Assembly (NCBI GenBank): GCA_030407315.1
Contig: JALQPE010001098.1
Coordinates: 1 to 22,481 of the forward strand
Origin: Asparagopsis taxiformis
Lineage: Eukaryota > Rhodophyta > Florideophyceae > Bonnemaisoniales > Bonnemaisoniaceae
Direction: 5' to 3'
DNA length: 22,481 nt
Both the position numbers and the translations under genes were made by a program. A model generated the notes under the pieces. That model did no database searches. It was not told the origin of the DNA and worked only from the letters and a program-made list of their open reading frames with translations. Position 1 is the first letter of the stretch. Every line of letters begins with the position of its first letter. Positions 1-8,561 of the stretch are shown here, piece after piece.

Positions 1-31
1 AACGGACGATGAGGGTGAGTTTTTTAAAATT

Positions 32-61
32 AAAGTTTTAAATTTTAATAATTAAAACTTT
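32..61. repeat. AT-rich inverted repeat upstream of the VOC gene
   Basis: A perfect 10-base inverted repeat (aaagttttaa at 32-41, ttaaaacttt at 52-61) with a 10-base loop, followed by ttgtttaaat. The flanking 1-221 region is very AT-rich and shows no convincing gene. It could be a terminator of a gene lying to the left of the window or just low-complexity sequence; the stem has almost no G-C pairs, so a terminator role is weak. Confidence 0.35.
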
Positions 62-221
62 TTGTTTAAATTTGTATCCCTTTTTATAGACCCTATGGAC
101 TTCCAATACTTAACACACAAAGGGCTGTATGCCCACCTCTATTTCTTAACCAGACTTATCCAGCTTAAAAAAGTGTTTTTGATTCACAAGTGGTGAGGTC
201 AACAATTAAATCACCTATGAA

Positions 222-596
222 ATGACGAATGCAATTAATTGGTTTGAAATCCCTGTATCTGACTATGACAGAGCCAAGCAATTCTACTGTAGCATTTATG
301 AATATGAGATGGTTGAGATGGATATGCAAGGAACAAAGATGGGCATGTTGCCTCACGACCCTGCATCGGGAGGAATTGGCGGGGCTATTTGCTATGGCGA
401 AGGATATACCCCTTCTACCGAAGGGGCTAAGGTTTATCTAAATGGAGGCAAAGATCTTGATGTGGTGCTTAGGCGCGTAGAATCTGCGGGCGGTCAGGTG
501 ATCATGGAGAAAACCAAGATAACTGATGAAATCGGTTACTTCGCCATCTTTGCTGACACGGAAGGGAATCAAGTCTCTCTGCATTCTCCGGGCTAA
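222..596 (+). CDS. VOC-family (glyoxalase/bleomycin-resistance-like) protein
   Basis: A 124-residue intact reading frame, the usual size for a single VOC protein made of two beta-alpha-beta-beta-beta modules. The N-terminus (NAINWFEIPVSDYDRAKQFY) is the typical first strand and helix of the fold. A Gly-rich segment (ASGGIGGAI) follows, and the C-terminus ends with an FADTEGNQVSLHSPG-type last strand, where the Glu/Asp/His area usually holds a metal ligand. Family members bind a divalent metal and act on small electrophiles or antibiotics, or serve as ligand-binding proteins; the substrate cannot be told from sequence. The start at 222 is preferred because an ATG five bases upstream is followed at once by a stop. 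It faces the next gene tail to tail. It is one of very few genes here with no frameshift. Confidence 0.88.
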   Translation: MTNAINWFEIPVSDYDRAKQFYCSIYEYEMVEMDMQGTKMGMLPHDPASGGIGGAICYGEGYTPSTEGAKVYLNGGKDLDVVLRRVESAGGQVIMEKTKITDEIGYFAIFADTEGNQVSLHSPG

Positions 597-670
597 GGCT
601 ATTCGCATAGCACTCCCGATAGCTTCTTGTTTGATCCTTAAAACCCGACTGAAAGTAGTAATTGTATTTC

Positions 671-717
671 GGCGCATTCCGGCAGGTATAAACCACCTAT
701 CTAATCTGGAATGCGCC
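671..717. terminator. Inverted repeat between convergent genes, likely bidirectional terminator
   Basis: Perfect 10-base arms (ggcgcattcc at 671-680; ggaatgcgcc at 708-717) with a 27-base loop, lying between the VOC stop and the stop of the reverse-strand PLP enzyme. The position suggests transcription termination for both genes. There is no clear U-tract, so this is inferred mainly from structure and location. Confidence 0.45.
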
Positions 718-765
718 ATTGAGTATTGATAGCCACTGCCTGGCTTCAATGGTCCATTCAGATCT

Positions 766-1848
766 TCAAGGTTTGCTTAGTTTGCGCTTGTAGGCTTGAT
801 AAATGCGCTTGATCTGCTTGCGATAGCTGGGTTCGGTGGAGTTGTCTTCAGGTAATTCATCATCTACCATGAATCCTTGCTGTTTCATCCACTCATCATT
901 GTAGACTTTCCCGAGGTAGCGTGTGCCATGATCAGGAAATAAAACAACCACCACATCTTGAGGGCGTAGTTGTCTTCTGATCTTAAATACACATTCCATG
1001 GCTCCCCCGCAGAATAACCTACCAATAAGCCTTCTTTCAAGGCAAGTTCCCGAGTACGTAAGGCACTATTTTTGTCAGATACCTTAACAAACTCATCGAT
1101 GACATCAAAGTTGACATTATCGGGGATGATCGTTTTTACCTAAACCTTCAATCTTGTAGGGATAGATTTCAGATTTATCAAAAACACCCGTTTGCCAATA
1201 TTTGGCGAGAACGGAGCCGTAGGCGTCAACGGCGATGATCTTGATATTAGGGTTTTTCTCCTTAAGGAATTTGGCTGTTCCAGAAAGGGTTCCCCCCGTT
1301 CCAGCACAACAAACATAGTGCGTTATCTTACCACCGGTTTGTTCCCAGATCTCAGGTCCGGTGGTGTGAAATGGGCGCCGGAATTGTCTAGATTGTAATT
1401 TTGGCCGATGTAATAAGCATTTGGAATTTCTTCGCTAAGTTGAAGCGCTCGTGAGTAATAAGAGCGAGGATCTTCAGGTTCAGCATCTGCGGGCAAACAA
1501 CTACTTCAGCTCCCATAGATCGAAGAAGGGCCAGTTTTTCCTGAGAAGCTTTACTTGTCACAGTTAGAACACAACCATAGCCTTTCAAACTTGCAACCAT
1601 GGCCAGACTATAACCCGTATTTCCACTTGTAGCTTCCACAATGGTGGCGCCTGGCTTCAGTTCTCCTCTCTTCTCTGCCTGTTCAACCATGTGTAAGGCG
1701 ATGCGATCTTTCGCAGACTGCCCCGGGTTATAACATTCTACTTTTCCAAAGATGGTAGCACTAATGGGCGCTGCTATTCTGCTTAGTTTATAAGCGGCGT
1801 TTTACCAATAGTTGCTAAAACACTTTCATGATACTGCCTATAATCAAT
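766..1848 (-). CDS. PLP-dependent cystathionine beta-synthase / cysteine synthase (frameshifted)
   Basis: A fold-type II PLP enzyme of about 361 residues that joins serine (or O-acetylserine) with homocysteine or sulfide. Visible landmarks in order: ATIGKTPL near the N-terminus, [10 protein letters not shown] carrying the PLP-binding Lys, [12 protein letters not shown] (the substrate-binding SGNTG loop), [10 protein letters not shown] (the phosphate-binding loop) and a C-terminal [19 protein letters not shown] segment. The last segment and the KWxx-QxGF-like ending resemble the catalytic core of cystathionine beta-synthase more than CysK; there is no CBS-pair regulatory domain. The frame breaks near 1790, 1500, 1350, 1145 and 1010, but the protein resumes each time. 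The true start is unclear: an ATT at 1848 opens the frame and no ATG is in frame, so a further indel at the start is likely. Transcribed away from the Nudix gene. Confidence 0.85.
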
Positions 1849-1884
1849 TAAGGTTTACTTCGTCCTTGTCCCTTTGAGCAGGGC

Positions 1885-1892
1885 CAAAAATA
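1885..1892 (-). promoter_or_regulatory. Candidate Bacteroidota -7 element of the PLP-enzyme gene
   Basis: On the reverse strand this reads TATTTTTG, an exact match to the Bacteroidota -7 consensus TAnnTTTG, about 40 bases before the start of the PLP-enzyme frame. I do not see a TTTG -33 box 19-21 bases further up, so this is a half-site only. Confidence 0.35.
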
Positions 1893-2027
1893 CAGCTTTT
1901 TGTTTAGTTTTTAGGGGCTAGCACCTTCTGAAGCAATTTATGACGAGGAGATGATCGAGCGTAAATTGGCAGTTTTTAGATTGGGAATAGGTGGGATAAC
2001 TATGTGTTAACTGTTTATACATAGATA

Positions 2028-2062
2028 TTTACATTCCTTCATATTATGAAAAGGAATGTAAA
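2028..2062. promoter_or_regulatory. Strong palindrome in a divergent promoter region
   Basis: Perfect 12-base arms (tttacattcctt at 2028-2039; aaggaatgtaaa at 2051-2062) around an 11-base centre that itself is partly self-complementary (ttcat/atgaa). It sits between two divergently transcribed genes, where a transcription terminator is not needed, so a regulator-binding operator or a small structured RNA is more likely. No binding protein can be named. Confidence 0.45.
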
Positions 2063-2095
2063 AAAATATAAAAGTTCTCATGAATTATTCTGACT

Positions 2096-2126
2096 TTTGA
2101 CCGTTAAATTTACTCAATAGACTTTG
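2096..2126 (+). promoter_or_regulatory. Candidate promoter of the Nudix gene
   Basis: TTTG at 2096-2099 followed after 18 bases by TAGACTTTG (2118-2126), close to the Bacteroidota promoter TTTG-N19/21-TAnnTTTG. The -7 box has one extra base between TA and TTTG and the spacer is one base short; with indel errors so common in this window either may be a sequencing artefact. It ends 74 bases before the ATG. Confidence 0.35.
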
Positions 2127-2199
2127 TTTTATTTAGTATGCTATTGAAGAAATGCTCATTTTAGCGGAACCACGCACATCCAAACACTGGGCTCTAACT

Positions 2200-2632
2200 A
2201 TGGAACGAAAGATAAAAATAAGGCGCGTTTAATTCTATATCATCGCGGCAAAATCCTTTTGCTCAAGCAGACAAAACCGAATGGCGGCAACTATACCTTA
2301 GTAGGAGGTACGATGGAGGCAGGTGAATATGCTAAGGACACTTTAATTAGAGAAAGTTTTGAGGAAGCAGGAATAAAGCTCAAACCAGAAGAAACTCACT
2401 CTTGTACACGTACTTCAGAAAACAAACCTTCCGAACGAAGACTAACCTTATATTTCAAAGCCTATAGATGGGAAGGAACCTTGCGCGCCAAAGAGCCTTG
2501 GAAGTTTCAAGGGGTAGCCTGGTATTCATTAGATGAATACCTGAAAATCTTACGCCCACGGTAAAGCATGTTATGCGAAAGTATCGCCAAGGACAAGTTT
2601 ATTCAGAATGGGATAAGGACTTGGATCAATAA
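2200..2632 (+). CDS. Nudix hydrolase (frameshifted at both ends)
   Basis: About 144 residues, typical for a stand-alone Nudix domain, hydrolysing nucleoside diphosphates linked to another moiety with Mg2+. The Nudix box is complete: GTMEAGEYAKDTLIRESFEE followed by AGI fits G-x5-E-x7-R-E-x-x-E-E-x-G-hydrophobic with all catalytic Glu residues present. The N-terminal strand (LILYHRGKILLLKQ) and the later W-YSLDEYLK segment match the fold. The ATG at 2200 runs into a stop after ten codons; the conserved frame starts one shift later, near 2224. A second shift near 2551 restores a C-terminus ending in RKYRQGQVYSEWDKDLDQ. Precise substrate unknown. It converges with the Lys-rich protein gene. Confidence 0.85.
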
Positions 2633-3051
2633 AGTCCAGGTCGATAAGAAACAAGCTTAACTCTAGAACTGCTTTAGGCTTTTTCTTATTGGCCTCAGCT
2701 TCCTTTTTAGATTTAGCACATTTAGGCGATTTGTTCACCTTTTCTTTTGCTGTACTAGGCTTAGCCTTCTTAGCCTGTTCTTTATTATTTGCCTTTTGCT
2801 CAGATGGTGAGACATTGATGCAGGCTGTCTTCTTTTCTGTTTCGTTTATTTTAGTCTTTTCTTCCGAATCAATTCTACTACATCCTCTGACAAGTTCGCA
2901 AGCTCTGTAACCTCTTCTCCGCAGCTGGCGTTTCGCTGTTTTCTTCCTTATTCAGTGGACTACTTCCGTCCTGATGCTGTGCATCTTGAGCGGCTAGGGG
3001 CAGAAAACTGACTAGACTAAGAGCAAGGAGAAGGCAATAGAACTTTTTCAT
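2571..3051 (-). CDS. Lys/Glu-rich secreted protein of unknown function (frameshifted)
   Basis: Read on the reverse strand, ATG at 3051 begins with MKKFYCLLLALSLVSFLPLA followed by AQDAQ, a clear Sec signal peptide with a likely cut after LAA. The mature part is very polar: QHQDGSSPLNKEENSETPAA, then, after shifts near 2910 and 2880, acidic stretches (EVTELANLSEDVVEL) and a Lys-rich tail (KKAKPSTAKEKVNKSPKCAK, KSKKEAEANKKKPK). Such composition suggests an intrinsically disordered periplasmic or surface protein, perhaps binding DNA, cell wall or polyanions; no family is recognised. The end is uncertain: the frame as read stops at 2571, overlapping the Nudix tail, while another frame stops at 2626. 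The continuous Lys-rich coding makes a real gene likely despite the breaks. Confidence 0.6.
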
Positions 3052-3265
3052 GATATCCGTTTAAGCGACTAATCCGTGCAAGATAACAAGTCAATCGCTG
3101 TTTTTTTGTTACCAAAGCTTAATATTTTCTTAAACAGCTGTTTGAATTGAGACATTTCGGCTTGATAACGCACTGATTTTACGAGCAAACCTGATACAAT
3201 TCATGAGAATAATCTATATTTGGCCACTCAGGAAGTCAACTATTAATTCAGGTTTATCTAGTCTT

Positions 3266-3415
3266 GTTCAGAAATAATAAATTGTCATATGAAAGAATCT
3301 TTTCCCTTCATGCTTCAGCTTTTTATCGCTACGTACCTTCCAGGTATGCAGCTCAAAAAGAGCTTCGCCTGATGGAAAAATCTTTTTTTCATATACTCAG
3401 CTCTTATTTCTGAAC
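3266..3415. repeat. About 150-base imperfect palindrome, MITE-like or large RNA hairpin (copy 1)
   Basis: The ends are perfect 12-base inverted repeats (gttcagaaataa at 3266-3277; ttatttctgaac at 3404-3415). Inside, the arms remain similar: catatgaaagaatcttttcc on the left pairs imperfectly with the complement of the segment near 3372-3396, and the centre near 3335-3350 is acct-tcc-aggt flanked by further complementary bases. The central 54 bases (3316-3369) recur in inverted orientation at 21340-21392. The element is not coding and not followed by a transposase. A non-autonomous mobile element remnant or an intergenic structured repeat are the main options. Confidence 0.55.
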
Positions 3416-3722
3416 AGGAATACTGTTTGAAAAATTATGTAATTCAACTGAATGTGGAAGGTGTTAACTGCATCTGTCAAGCATCATTGAATTTCAAGAT
3501 CAGGGAATTGTCTTAACCTGATTCCCGGCTGATTAATCCTGAGCATCTTCGGTAACTATCTCAAACCAGACTCTTTTACTAAATCCCTACATTTACTCAA
3601 ACAATGTTAATGCCATATGGCTAGATGTAAGCTTTTGCTTAGTTCTTCTATCACTATTGCTTGAGTATCAGATACCTGCTTAACTGCTTCAATACTTCAA
3701 AATTTAGTCTAGAAACACCTAG

Positions 3723-3741
3723 AACAGTAGAATCTACTGTT
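3723..3741. promoter_or_regulatory. Perfect 9-base palindrome before the lipoprotein gene
   Basis: aacagtaga (3723-3731), one base, then tctactgtt (3733-3741), about 75 bases upstream of the lipoprotein ATG, followed closely by a run of seven T. It may be an operator or a short terminator for an unannotated transcript from the left; the sequence does not decide. Confidence 0.35.
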
Positions 3742-3813
3742 TCAGACTTTTTTTGTGTCCAAAGGAAAATTGGCGTCCAAAATGTATGTTACCGTTATCG
3801 AAATAGATCAAAT

Positions 3814-4248
3814 ATGCTAAAAATGCTACCCTTATTTGCTGGCCTGTTGGTTTTGGCAGCCTGCAAGACTCATTCTATTGATAAACTTCCAGACAGCAGA
3901 CTGTACTTCGGCAGTGGTGGTGGATATGCTGCCAGCTTTACGGAGTATATGTTGCTGGAAAATGGTCAGTTGTTCAAGCGCGAAGGCCAAAAGAGTGAAT
4001 TCGTACCGGTCTCAAAAACAAAGCGAAGCGAGGCTAAAGCGCTCTTCAAAAAACTGGACTGCCCAGAAAATGATGGAGCAGGACTTCCAACATCCCGGAA
4101 ATTTATATCACTTTGTTCGAATGGAAGAAGGCCAAGAAAAGCACCGGCTAAGTTGGGGCTCCAGTAGTCATCCGACACAGATGCAATTAAGGCATTTTAT
4201 AAGGCTTGTAAGGCTTTAATTCCTAAGGCCGATTCACCTAAGAAATAA
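3814..4248 (+). CDS. Small lipoprotein of unknown function (frameshifted)
   Basis: The ATG at 3814 gives MLKMLPLFAGLLVLAACKTH, a short signal peptide with a good lipobox (VLAAC), so the product is probably lipid-anchored to the cell envelope. The mature part of about 125 residues begins with SIDKLPDSRLYFGSGGGYAA and contains a YMLLENGQLFKRE strand segment and an SEAKALFKKLD helix. A shift near 4070 moves to a frame with FQHPGNLYHFVRMEEG, and another near 4170 restores DAIKAFYKACKALIPKADSP and the stop at 4246-4248. The spans before and after add up to a multiple of three, as expected for compensating sequencing errors. No named domain recognised. The M4 peptidase gene follows 130 bases later in the same direction. 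Confidence 0.65.
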
Positions 4249-4378
4249 TCGGAAAAGCCATAAGATCCTCACTACTCAAAAGGTAGAGGGGATATTGATT
4301 AATATTTAGTATTGTTAATCCTAGGTTGAATTCTGAAAAGGGGTTTAACCTGATTTTCAACCCAAATCTGTCTTTCTC

Positions 4379-7300
4379 ATGTTAAAGTTTATTACTTCAT
4401 TGGGTTTAGTATTGCTCAGCAGCTGTTTGTTGGGCCAATTCAAACCCCACCTAAACCAAATTGAAAGAACCAGGGCCTCCGCATCAAATCGAAGATATGC
4501 GCATCAAGCCCTTACAACCTGCTATCCTGTAGTTACGCGTCCATTTGGACATTAAGCAGTAGCTTCCGTTCCATTGCTCCGGAGTACCAAGCATGAATCA
4601 GGCCCCGGTAAAACTGTATTACGAGAAGGAAATACCTTGCCATTGCCATTTGGGGAACATCCGATTTTACCCCTAAAGAAGGTACCGCTAAAAGTAAAAT
4701 TATCGACACTCTCTCGCTTTGGAGAAGTATATGAAAGTGGAAAATGCGACAGAAAGCTTTAAAATCGTCTCGTCTGCGGAAGGGCGAGATGGGGAGATGC
4801 ACTACCGCTTGCAAACAATTTCATCATGGGATAAAAGTCTACGGTGGAGAACTAAGTATCCACTTCAAGAAGGGCAAGTGGATTATACCATGGGACGATA
4901 TTTCCCAGCTCCCGAACTGCCTAGCCTCCAACCAGAAATTGAAGAAGAGGAAGCTATTACTATTGCTAGAACTGATATTAGTAGCGGACAACTTGGACTG
5001 GCCTTTCTCCAGAAATGCAGGAGATGCTTCAACTGAAGCCCGTAGAAACGGAATTGGTTATTTATCACCCGAAAGGGAATTATGAAGCTGAGCGATTGAG
5101 CTGGCGGGTGAAGGTGGTCCCTAATATTTATCATCAACAACTCTATTATGTGGTATGCGATGAACGGAGAGATTCTGTTTGACTACAATAATATCTGCAA
5201 AATGGATCATGATCATAGTGAGCATGCCACTCCGACTCTTGCAAAGGTTTTGCCACCTGATGGTCCCGCCACAGCTAATCGGCCAGATCTAAATGGGATT
5301 AATCAGCAGGTAAGATCCTATATCGTTGATGATGTATATTACCTGATTGATGCGAGTCGTAATATGTTTAATGCTGCCGGCTCTAACCTTCCGGGTAATC
5401 CCGGCCGGAGCGATCTGGACGGTCGATGCTGATAATGAGACACCCATTGATAATGATGACTTTGGCGTGAATCATGTTGCTTCATTCAACAATCAAGACT
5501 GGCCTGCCACTGCGGTTTCTGCACACTATAATGCAGGAATAGCCTATGAATATTTTCGCACGACCCATCAACGTAATTCTATTAATGGTCAAGGAGGTAC
5601 GATATTTCTATTATTAATGTAGCTGATGAAGATGGCGACGGCTTTGATAATGCCTTTTGGAGTGGAAGTGCTATGTTTTATGGGAACGGCAAGAATGCCT
5701 TTGATCCCTTGGCAGGAGCTTTGGATGTAGCCGGGCACGAGATGTCTCATGGAGTGGTCCAAACAACTGCGAATTTGGAATACCTAAGTCAATCCGGGCC
5801 TTGAATGAGTCCTTCGCGGATATTTTCGGTGCCATGATCGACCGAGAGGATTGGTTGATGGGAGAGGATGTGGTGAGGTCGAATGTCTTTCCTAGTGGGG
5901 CTTTGCGAAATTTGGCTGATCCTCACAATGGGGGTTCTGGATTGGGTCAAGAGGATGGCAACCGGCCCATATGAATGAGTTTGTAAACCTTCCAGAGACA
6001 GAAGAAGGAGATAATGGAGGGGTGCATGTTAATAGTGGGATTCCCAATAAGGCTTTTTCCTATTTGCTTCACAAGTGGGTAAGAACGTGGCAGAGGAGGT
6101 GTTTTATGATGCCTTAGATGAGTATTTGACCCGCTTTTCCAGTTCATTGACTGCGGCTAGCCGTATTGCAGGCTGCTCAGTCCAAAGGACAAAGTGTGGT
6201 AAATGCTGCTGCTAGTGCCTTTGATCAGGTTGGAATCATAGGCGATCAGGGAACAGACAATGAACAAGAAGAGGTAGAGGTCAATCCTGGAGATGAATTT
6301 ATTGTATACGCCGATGGTGATAAGCAAGCATTACGTATCATTACGCCACAAGGTAGTTTTGTAGCTAATCCATTAATAGAAACAAGCATTCTGAGCAAAC
6401 CGAGTGTGACGGATGATGGATCTATTATCGTCTTTGTTGATGTAATGGTAATATTCAGAGCATTAATATCGATTGGTCGACTAGTAATGCCTCTTTGGAA
6501 GCGCTAACCACAAACGGAATTTGGCGTAATGCTGCCATATCCAAAGATGGTCAGAGGTTAGCTGCCTTGACTGATGATTTGGATAACCGCCTTTGGGTCT
6601 TCCGCCTAGATACTGGAAGTGGACAGGATTTTGAACTCTTCAATCCTACTTCAGCGCAAGGTGTGAGTACAGGTGATGTGTCCTACGCGGATGTTTAGAA
6701 TGGGGACTTTAGTGGTGAATTTGTCATGTATGACGCCCTGAGCGAACTCAATAATCTAAGCGGAAACTGTTGAATTCTGGGATATTGGATTTATTCGGGT
6801 GTGGGACAATGATGTAAACAACTTTAGTAATGGCTTTATCAGTAAGCTATTCACCGGCTACGGATAACACAAGTGTTGGAAATCCAGCCTTTTCTAAAAA
6901 TTCGCCGAATATTGTCGCTATGGATTGGCTGGAGGGGGGAATCAGGAATCAGAGTATTTTATTGTCGGAGTTAATACGCAAAACGGGACTTCGGAACTTT
7001 CTGGCGAAATCTAGATTTGGGTTTCCCTAATTATTCAGTCGATGATGGAACTTTGATCTTTGATGGTGTTCCTCAAATAGTTCAGAACGTATTTTGGCTA
7101 GTGTCCAGGTGGGCTGATGATAAAATTAGCCCAATCGGCAATGCTACTATTTTTGCAAGCTCCAAATGAAATGCGTTGGGGGACTTGGTTCGGTACCGGT
7201 AACCGAACACTAACCGATACAGAAGTTTAATCCAGCTTGAAAATGCTTTAACTGTTTACCCTAATCCATTTAGGCAAAATATCCAGCTTGAATTAGAATT

Positions 7301-7493
7301 GCCCAATAGTAAGCCGGTACAGATCAGCTTATTTGATGGATTTGGAAGAAAAGTGCGGCAGGAACAGCAAACTGCGGGGGTCGGGATGCAAAGCTTCTCG
7401 CTAAGTTGGACAGGACTTCCCAGTGGGACCTACTGGCTAAGGGTAGAACAAGATGGGAAAAGCTGGGGTAGGAGAGTGGTGAAGATGCAATAA
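4379..7493 (+). CDS. Secreted thermolysin-type (M4) metallopeptidase with propeller and T9SS sorting domain (multiply frameshifted)
   Basis: A zinc endopeptidase of about 1040 residues, exported by Sec and then by type IX secretion. Order of parts: signal peptide ([20 protein letters not shown]); an FTP/PepSY-type propeptide (about 4600-5200, ending [13 protein letters not shown]); the M4 catalytic domain with HEMSH at 5736-5750 (zinc ligands and catalytic Glu), the third ligand in [11 protein letters not shown] (Glu codon 5807-5809) and the [15 protein letters not shown] segment with the catalytic His (codon 6025-6027). Next comes a TolB/PD40-like propeller region (about 6300-7200) with repeats such as [20 protein letters not shown]. 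The last 85 residues, from VYPNPF through [15 protein letters not shown], form a type A Por sorting domain. At least a dozen frameshifts, for example near 5040, 5402, 5600, 5795, 5955, 6065, 6165, 6450, 6700, 6860, 7000 and 7220. All active-site residues remain. Confidence 0.85.
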
Positions 7494-7537
7494 TATAGGA
7501 TCGCAAAACCGCTCAGGTCGGTAAAGCGTATAAAAAC

Positions 7538-7577
7538 AAAAAGCCCTCTGCTACTATTCTGGAAGCAGGGGCTTTTT
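7538..7577. terminator. Bidirectional rho-independent terminator
   Basis: aaaaagccctctgct (7538-7552) pairs with agcaggggcttttt (7564-7577), one bulged base, 11-base loop, with A-rich left and T-rich right flanks. It lies between the stops of the M4 peptidase (+) and the amidase (-), so it can end both transcripts. This is the best canonical terminator in the window. Confidence 0.85.
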
Positions 7578-7594
7578 ATCAATACACTGATGGA

Positions 7595-8561
7595 CTAGAT
7601 GCCGTTCTTTTCGATTTCCAGGATGGCGGACTACATGCGCATCTGCTACCTTTTGCCGCATTTCATCTGTCATCAACTTGGCTGCTTCTACCTCATTGTT
7701 ATAGAAGCCATTCTCTGTCAAGACCGCCGTCATTCTGGTTTTACGCAACACGAAAAACTGGGATTCCGGCCTGGACTTCAAGTGTCTGTTTTTCAAGCCA
7801 GTCTGGTCAATTAAATGTTTTTGAAAGATGGACGCTACTTTGCGACCCTTTTTTTGCTGTTGTGGAAATACCAGGTTTCAATACCGCTAATACTAGCAGA
7901 AGCCCAGTGTTTGGAAGAGCGTGCGGATGCCGCATTCGAGTGAACGGAACAAACAACTTGGGGAGTTCCGACTTTTTAGCATTGGCGCGATCAACTCTTT
8001 CTCGTAGGAAGTCATCTACCTCCTCTTCTGGTACAACATTAAGTAGGAAATACCGTGCTCATCTAACTGCGCCATGATTCGGCGTACTATATCTCGATTA
8101 AATTCATATTCAGAAACTGGGTCACACCGTCATCAAAAACGGGAGAACGTTTGCCTTTGGTAAACTTACCATGACCATTATCGAGGCACCAAAGGTATCT
8201 ACCTTGGGGTTTTTCTCCTTCAACTGGTCCACCTTGACTACCTTCTCTTCGGTTTGCTCATCGGAGCCCGATCCGCCATCAGTATTTTCATTGTCCGGTG
8301 GAATGGTGGAAGGAATGTTCTCATCGACGCCTAGATCGTCATCAAACTCGACGTCTTTTCATCGGGTTTGACGATGACGTTCTCCGTTTCATCTGCTACA
8401 ATAATGATTGTATCGGAGTGATTTCGGAGCCGTCCTGTGGATATCCGTGATGGGATCTGGAGTAGTCCGGTTTTGGGCTTTGGCTTAGGTTTGGGTTCTG
8501 TGCTGCCGCCGAATAAGGACTTAAAAAGGTTGCCAATAGCGTCAAAAAATTTCTTAAACAT
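7595..8561 (-). CDS. N-acetylmuramoyl-L-alanine amidase, Amidase_3 family (frameshifted)
   Basis: A zinc amidase of about 322 residues that cuts the bond between MurNAc and L-Ala in peptidoglycan. The N-terminus (MFKKFFDAIGNLFKSLFGGS) is an amphipathic segment rather than a standard signal peptide, followed by a Pro-Lys linker (EPKPKPKPK) and an acidic spacer. The catalytic domain shows the expected ligands: DNGHGKFTKGKRSPV (first His), EFNRDIVRRI (Glu), FVSVHSNAA (second His) and AVLTENGFYNN (catalytic Glu). Shifts occur near 8455, 8345, 8200, 8120, 8035, 7960, 7850 and 7615; after the last, the tail reads AILEIEKNGI and stops at 7595-7597. The ATG at 8561 is chosen; a GTG six codons upstream is also in frame. 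How it reaches the periplasm is unclear. Confidence 0.8.

Larger units (their letters stand above)
1849..2199. other. Divergent intergenic region between the PLP enzyme and the Nudix gene
   Basis: About 350 bases without a gene. It holds candidate promoter elements for both flanking genes (1885-1892 on the reverse strand and 2096-2126 on the forward strand) and, between them, a strong palindrome at 2028-2062. Nothing protein-like was seen in any frame. Confidence 0.6.
3052..3813. other. Long gene-poor divergent region
   Basis: About 760 bases between a reverse-strand and a forward-strand gene. An open frame from 3661 exists only because it runs in frame into the lipoprotein gene. Besides the palindromic element at 3266-3415, there is a perfect 12-base palindrome aaacagctgttt (3132-3143), about 80 bases before the Lys-rich protein gene, and a 19-base palindrome at 3723-3741. 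No coding evidence was found in the rest. Confidence 0.6.

Noticed and set aside
222..596. VOC protein as an antibiotic resistance determinant
   Set aside because: The superfamily is functionally broad and nothing in the sequence or context points to bleomycin or fosfomycin.
438..749. Reverse-strand 103-residue open frame across the VOC gene end
   Set aside because: It is antisense to the VOC gene and to the hairpin, with no recognisable domain and an atypical composition.
3661..3813. N-terminal extension of the first lipoprotein from an upstream ATG
   Set aside because: It would bury the signal peptide and lipobox that begin at 3814; the ATG at 3814 gives a proper lipoprotein start.
4379..7493. 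Peptidase gene as a genuine pseudogene
   Set aside because: All zinc ligands and catalytic residues and the sorting domain are conserved, and the density of shifts is like that of essential genes in the window.
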